A DNA stretch of 7,001 nt from contig JAFAPF010000386.1 in NCBI GenBank assembly GCA_019247245.1, positions 1 to 7,001 on the forward strand. The letters are read 5' to 3'. This stretch comes from Rubrobacter sp. (GTDB lineage Bacteria; Actinomycetota; Rubrobacteria; Rubrobacterales; Rubrobacteraceae). Each line of letters opens with the position of its first letter. Position 1 is the first letter of the stretch. Made by a program: the position numbers and the translations under genes. The notes under the pieces are model-generated. The model did not search any database and had not been told where the DNA came from. It saw only the letters and a list, made by a program, of their open reading frames with translations. Positions 5,444 to 7,001 of the stretch are shown here, piece after piece.

Positions 5444-5514
5444 CAAAACACCGGAAGTCCGGATTTCCGAGAATTATGGTTACCGGCAGCTAAAGCCCTT
5501 TAGACGCTACAAGC
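5444..5514 (+). repeat. Dispersed repeat, copy R4, with extended left arm
   Basis: The core (5463-5514) is TTTCCGAGAA, a 5-nt gap, GTTACCGGCAGC, 15 nt, GCTACAAGC. The left arm 5444-5462 (CAAAACACCGGAAG and more) is shared with R5 (6580 on) and with 6785-6816. Together with the 24-bp module at 5418 the whole unit spans about 97 bp. Confidence 0.85.
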
Positions 5515-5521
5515 CAGATAG

Positions 5522-5551
5522 TTGCAAAAAATACATAAAAAGATGTAGATT
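5522..5551 (+). promoter_or_regulatory. Possible promoter of the aldo/keto reductase gene
   Basis: TTGCAA (5522-5527) and TAGATT (5546-5551) resemble -35 and -10 hexamers at an 18-nt spacing, each 4 of 6 to consensus, in an AT-rich patch directly after repeat R4. AGTTGC and GCAACT flank this patch as a 6-bp inverted repeat. Confidence 0.3.
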
Positions 5552-5670
5552 ACGCAACTTCCTGGTGCGTGAAATACAGACGACTTGGGAAGCAAGGGAA
5601 AGGAAGGAATACCTTTACCAGAGGGCGCCAGTCGGCCGCATCGCCGGGACGCCCGTGAACTTGCGGCAAC

Positions 5671-5681
5671 GAGGAGAGGAG
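5671..5681 (+). promoter_or_regulatory. Ribosome binding site of the aldo/keto reductase
   Basis: GAGGAGAGGAG, 5 nt before ATG 5687. This decides the start in favour of ATG 5687 over upstream in-frame TTG 5585, whose added residues are not part of the family. Confidence 0.75.
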
Positions 5682-5686
5682 TTCTC

Positions 5687-6556
5687 ATGGCAGCGAAGGC
5701 ACTTCTCGGCGGAACGTTCACCATGGCCAAGGATCTGACAGTCACTCGCATGGGGTACGGCGCGATGCAGTTGGCTGGCCCACACGTGTTCGGCCCCCCC
5801 GCCGACCGCGACGCTGCCGTGGCTGTACTGCGCGAGGCCATCGAGCTGGGTATCACGCACATCGACACCAGCGACTTCTACGGCCCACACGTCACCAACC
5901 AGATCATCAAAGAAGCCCTGCACCCCTACCCCGACTCGTTGCACATCGTCACCAAGGTCGGAGCATTACGAGACGCCGAGGGCGGCTGGCCCCAGGCGCT
6001 AGCTCCCGAGCAGTTGCGCCAGGCCGTGTACGCTAACCTAGACAACCTCGGACTAGACGCACTCGACGTCGTCAACCTGCGCGTTGGGGGGGTCGATAGC
6101 CCAACTCCTGGCTCGATCGCCGAACCGTTCACCGTGCTCGTGCAGTTACAGCAGGAGGGCTTGATCAAACATCTCGGCGTCAGCAACGTGACCGCCGAGC
6201 AGGTCGCCGAGGCACAGTCCATAGCGCCGATTGTGTGCGTGCAGAACTTCTACAACCTCGCCCACCGGGTCGACGACGGGCTGGTAGACTCCCTCGCCGC
6301 ACAGGGCATCGCCTACGTGCCCTACTTCCCGCTTGGTGGCTTCTCCCCTCTGCAGTCGGACGAGCTGAGATCAGTCGCCACTCGTCTGGACGCTACACCG
6401 ATGGCCGTTGCGCTGGTGTGGCTGCTACAGCGCTCACCGAACATTCTGCTTATCCCAGGTACCTCATCCGTGGCGCATCTGCGCGAGAACGTCACCGGTG
6501 CTGCGCTGACCCTTTCCGAGGACGACCTGACCGAACTGAACAGCATTGCCTCGTGA
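5687..6556 (+). CDS. pdxI: PdxI/YdbC-type aldo/keto reductase (pyridoxal reductase-like)
   Basis: The 289-residue product is full length for the aldo/keto reductase group of E. coli YdbC, which is known as the NADPH-dependent pyridoxal reductase PdxI of vitamin B6 salvage. Visible landmarks are RMGYGAMQLAGP (21-32), GITHIDTSDFYGP (55-67, with catalytic Asp60 and Tyr65), and HIVTKVG (86-92, Lys90). LDVVNLR follows (126-132), with Asn130 where most reductases have His, as in YdbC. Also present are HLGVSNVTAEQV, IVCVQNFYN, IAYVPYFPLGGF and LIPGTSSVAHLREN, the last binding the phosphate of the cofactor. Agreement with the family is strong end to end and the protein should be active and cytoplasmic. 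The substrate is not provable from sequence; general carbonyl reduction is the alternative. The gene is GC-richer than its surroundings and stands alone between repeats R4 and R5, which suggests acquisition. Confidence 0.93.
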   Translation: MAAKALLGGTFTMAKDLTVTRMGYGAMQLAGPHVFGPPADRDAAVAVLREAIELGITHIDTSDFYGPHVTNQIIKEALHPYPDSLHIVTKVGALRDAEGGWPQALAPEQLRQAVYANLDNLGLDALDVVNLRVGGVDSPTPGSIAEPFTVLVQLQQEGLIKHLGVSNVTAEQVAEAQSIAPIVCVQNFYNLAHRVDDGLVDSLAAQGIAYVPYFPLGGFSPLQSDELRSVATRLDATPMAVALVWLLQRSPNILLIPGTSSVAHLRENVTGAALTLSEDDLTELNSIAS

Positions 6557-6579
6557 GCACGTGCAGGCTTCCGGGAATG

Positions 6580-6649
6580 CCAAACACTAGAAGCTCAATT
6601 TCCCAGAATTTCTGGTTATCGGCAGCTAGCGCTTATTAGGCGTTACATC
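6580..6649 (+). repeat. Dispersed repeat, copy R5, with extended left arm
   Basis: The core (6597-6649) is TTTCCCAGAA, a 6-nt gap, GTTATCGGCAGC, 15 nt, GTTACATCC. The left arm (CCAAACACTAGAAG) matches R4's. It begins 23 nt after the reductase stop codon. The segment 6585-6609 is repeated in inverted form at 6903-6927 (19 of 25 positions, the mismatches in two 3-nt blocks). Confidence 0.85.
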
Positions 6650-6700
6650 CCTTAAGGTCTCTCATTATCTTCTTAGTGTCAAGGTGCATAGTGGGGTGTG

Positions 6701-6751
6701 GGGGCTAAGCACTCTCCTCGGAAAGAGCCTAAGGATTTCCTGCTTAGCCCC
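6701..6751. other. Stem-loop with 10-bp perfect arms
   Basis: GGGGCTAAGC (6701-6710) pairs perfectly with GCTTAGCCCC (6742-6751) around a 31-nt loop, which itself holds TCCT...AGGA pairing. There is no T-run after the stem on either strand, so it is not an obvious terminator. It may be a folded recombination end or a small structured RNA. Confidence 0.55.
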
Positions 6752-6842
6752 TACTACTATCTTGGCTTGTATTTCTGAGAACATCAAAAACACTGGAAGT
6801 TTGGATTTCCGAGAATCCCTAGGAAGTGGAAACAGGACGCGT

Positions 6843-6866
6843 CTTATTCACCTAATTGCCGCTAAG
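6843..6866 (+). repeat. 24-bp perfect direct repeat, copy B
   Basis: Identical to 5418-5441. Here it is followed not by the R core but by an inverted module TTCTCGGAAA (6872 on), so the arrangement differs from copy A and suggests recombination between repeat units. Confidence 0.85.
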
Positions 6867-6870
6867 AGAT

Positions 6871-6896
6871 GTTCTCGGAAACTCCTGCTTCCAGTG
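6871..6896 (-). repeat. Inverted copy of the extended left arm of the repeat
   Basis: Read on the minus strand it is CACTGGAAG, 6 nt, TTTCCGAGAA, which matches 6791-6816 at the same spacing (20 of 26 positions). The two form a large imperfect hairpin with a loop of about 54 nt that contains most of the 24-bp repeat. Confidence 0.75.
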
Positions 6897-6958
6897 CTGG
6901 ATATTCCCAGAAATTGAGCTTTCGGTGTTCGACATTCTCGGAAAAACCTGAAGATGCT

Positions 6959-6990
6959 CTAAAAGCAAGAGAGAGAGTTTAAGCTTTTAG
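6959..6990. other. Stem-loop with 8-bp perfect arms at the window end
   Basis: CTAAAAGC (6959-6966) pairs with GCTTTTAG (6983-6990) around a 16-nt purine-rich loop (GAGAGAGAG). It could be an intrinsic terminator-like structure for a gene to the right on the minus strand, but none is visible. Confidence 0.4.
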
Positions 6991-7001
6991 CTTCATTATT
7001 C

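Larger units (their letters stand above)
6650..7001. other. Gene-free cluster of nested inverted and direct repeats
   Basis: No gene is supported. TTTCYGAGAA modules or their complements occur at 6772, 6807, 6871 and 6935, with weaker ones near 6716 and 6905. The pairs 6791-6816/6871-6896 and 6585-6609/6903-6927 are nested inverted repeats. The 24-bp direct repeat copy lies in the central loop. It looks like a remnant array of the same repeat family after rearrangement. Confidence 0.6.

Noticed and set aside
5331..5738. 135-codon plus-strand frame before the reductase
   Set aside because: It runs through the 24-bp repeat and R4 and overlaps the reductase start in another frame; it has no family resemblance and no good ribosome binding site. 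The same LIHLIAAK sequence at 6843 is just the repeat translated.
3169..6649. CRISPR array
   Set aside because: The copies are 0.3 to 1.3 kb apart with genes between, not regular 30-40 bp spacers, and no cas gene is present.
3169..6649. Canonical integron attC sites
   Set aside because: There is no inverted RYYYAAC/GTTRRRY pair; GTTACAA fails the GTTRRRY consensus and no IntI gene is visible. An attC-like or divergent site is kept only as a hypothesis.

Overview
The window looks like an accessory region of a bacterial chromosome or large replicon. The organism is probably an actinomycete-like high-GC Gram-positive, possibly near Rubrobacter. I infer this, weakly, from the broken excisionase-type HTH gene with a coiled-coil tail, the frequent GTG/TTG starts, and the paired HPGG..GNKNAL..HG proteins. 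No ribosomal, tRNA or other firm taxonomic marker is present. Base composition is patchy: the aldo/keto reductase gene is visibly GC-richer than the spacers around it, which fits DNA assembled from several sources.

Left part (1 to about 2700): a phage- or plasmid-like remnant. It holds a possible C-terminal coding tail (2-184) and two tandem paralogous zinc-knuckle proteins of a phage packaging-associated type (372-1022, 1034-1639). They are separated by a duplicated leader, and a trace of a third copy lies upstream (298-360). A small ORF interrupted by an amber codon follows (1632-1763, reading on to 1907). Next is an origin-like stretch with two perfect DnaA boxes exactly 21 bp apart and an 18-bp perfect palindrome, and then an HTH/coiled-coil gene broken by two frameshifts and a stop (2144-2522). 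Almost everything here is decaying or duplicated.

Middle (2523-3168): no intact gene. It has a strong hairpin with a competing partner, the N-terminal stub of a P-loop sulfotransferase (2863-2994) and a third perfect DnaA box on the minus strand.

Right part (3169-6649): three intact, functionally unrelated enzymes, each sitting between copies of one dispersed repeat of about 52 bp. They are a P1/DmpA-family self-cleaving aminopeptidase (minus strand), a membrane-anchored Cu/Zn superoxide dismutase, and a PdxI/YdbC-type aldo/keto reductase. One further interval has no gene. All five repeat copies point the same way and keep a fixed internal spacing (GTTAYCGGCAGC, 15 nt, GTTACAAGC). This one-gene-per-interval layout resembles a gene-cassette array, but the repeat is not a textbook integron attC site. 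It is the most interesting signal in the window.

Right end (6650-7001): no supported gene. It is a dense cluster of nested inverted and direct copies of the same repeat modules, with two clear stem-loops. The three enzymes share no obvious pathway; peptide turnover, superoxide defence and pyridoxal/carbonyl reduction look like independent cargo.
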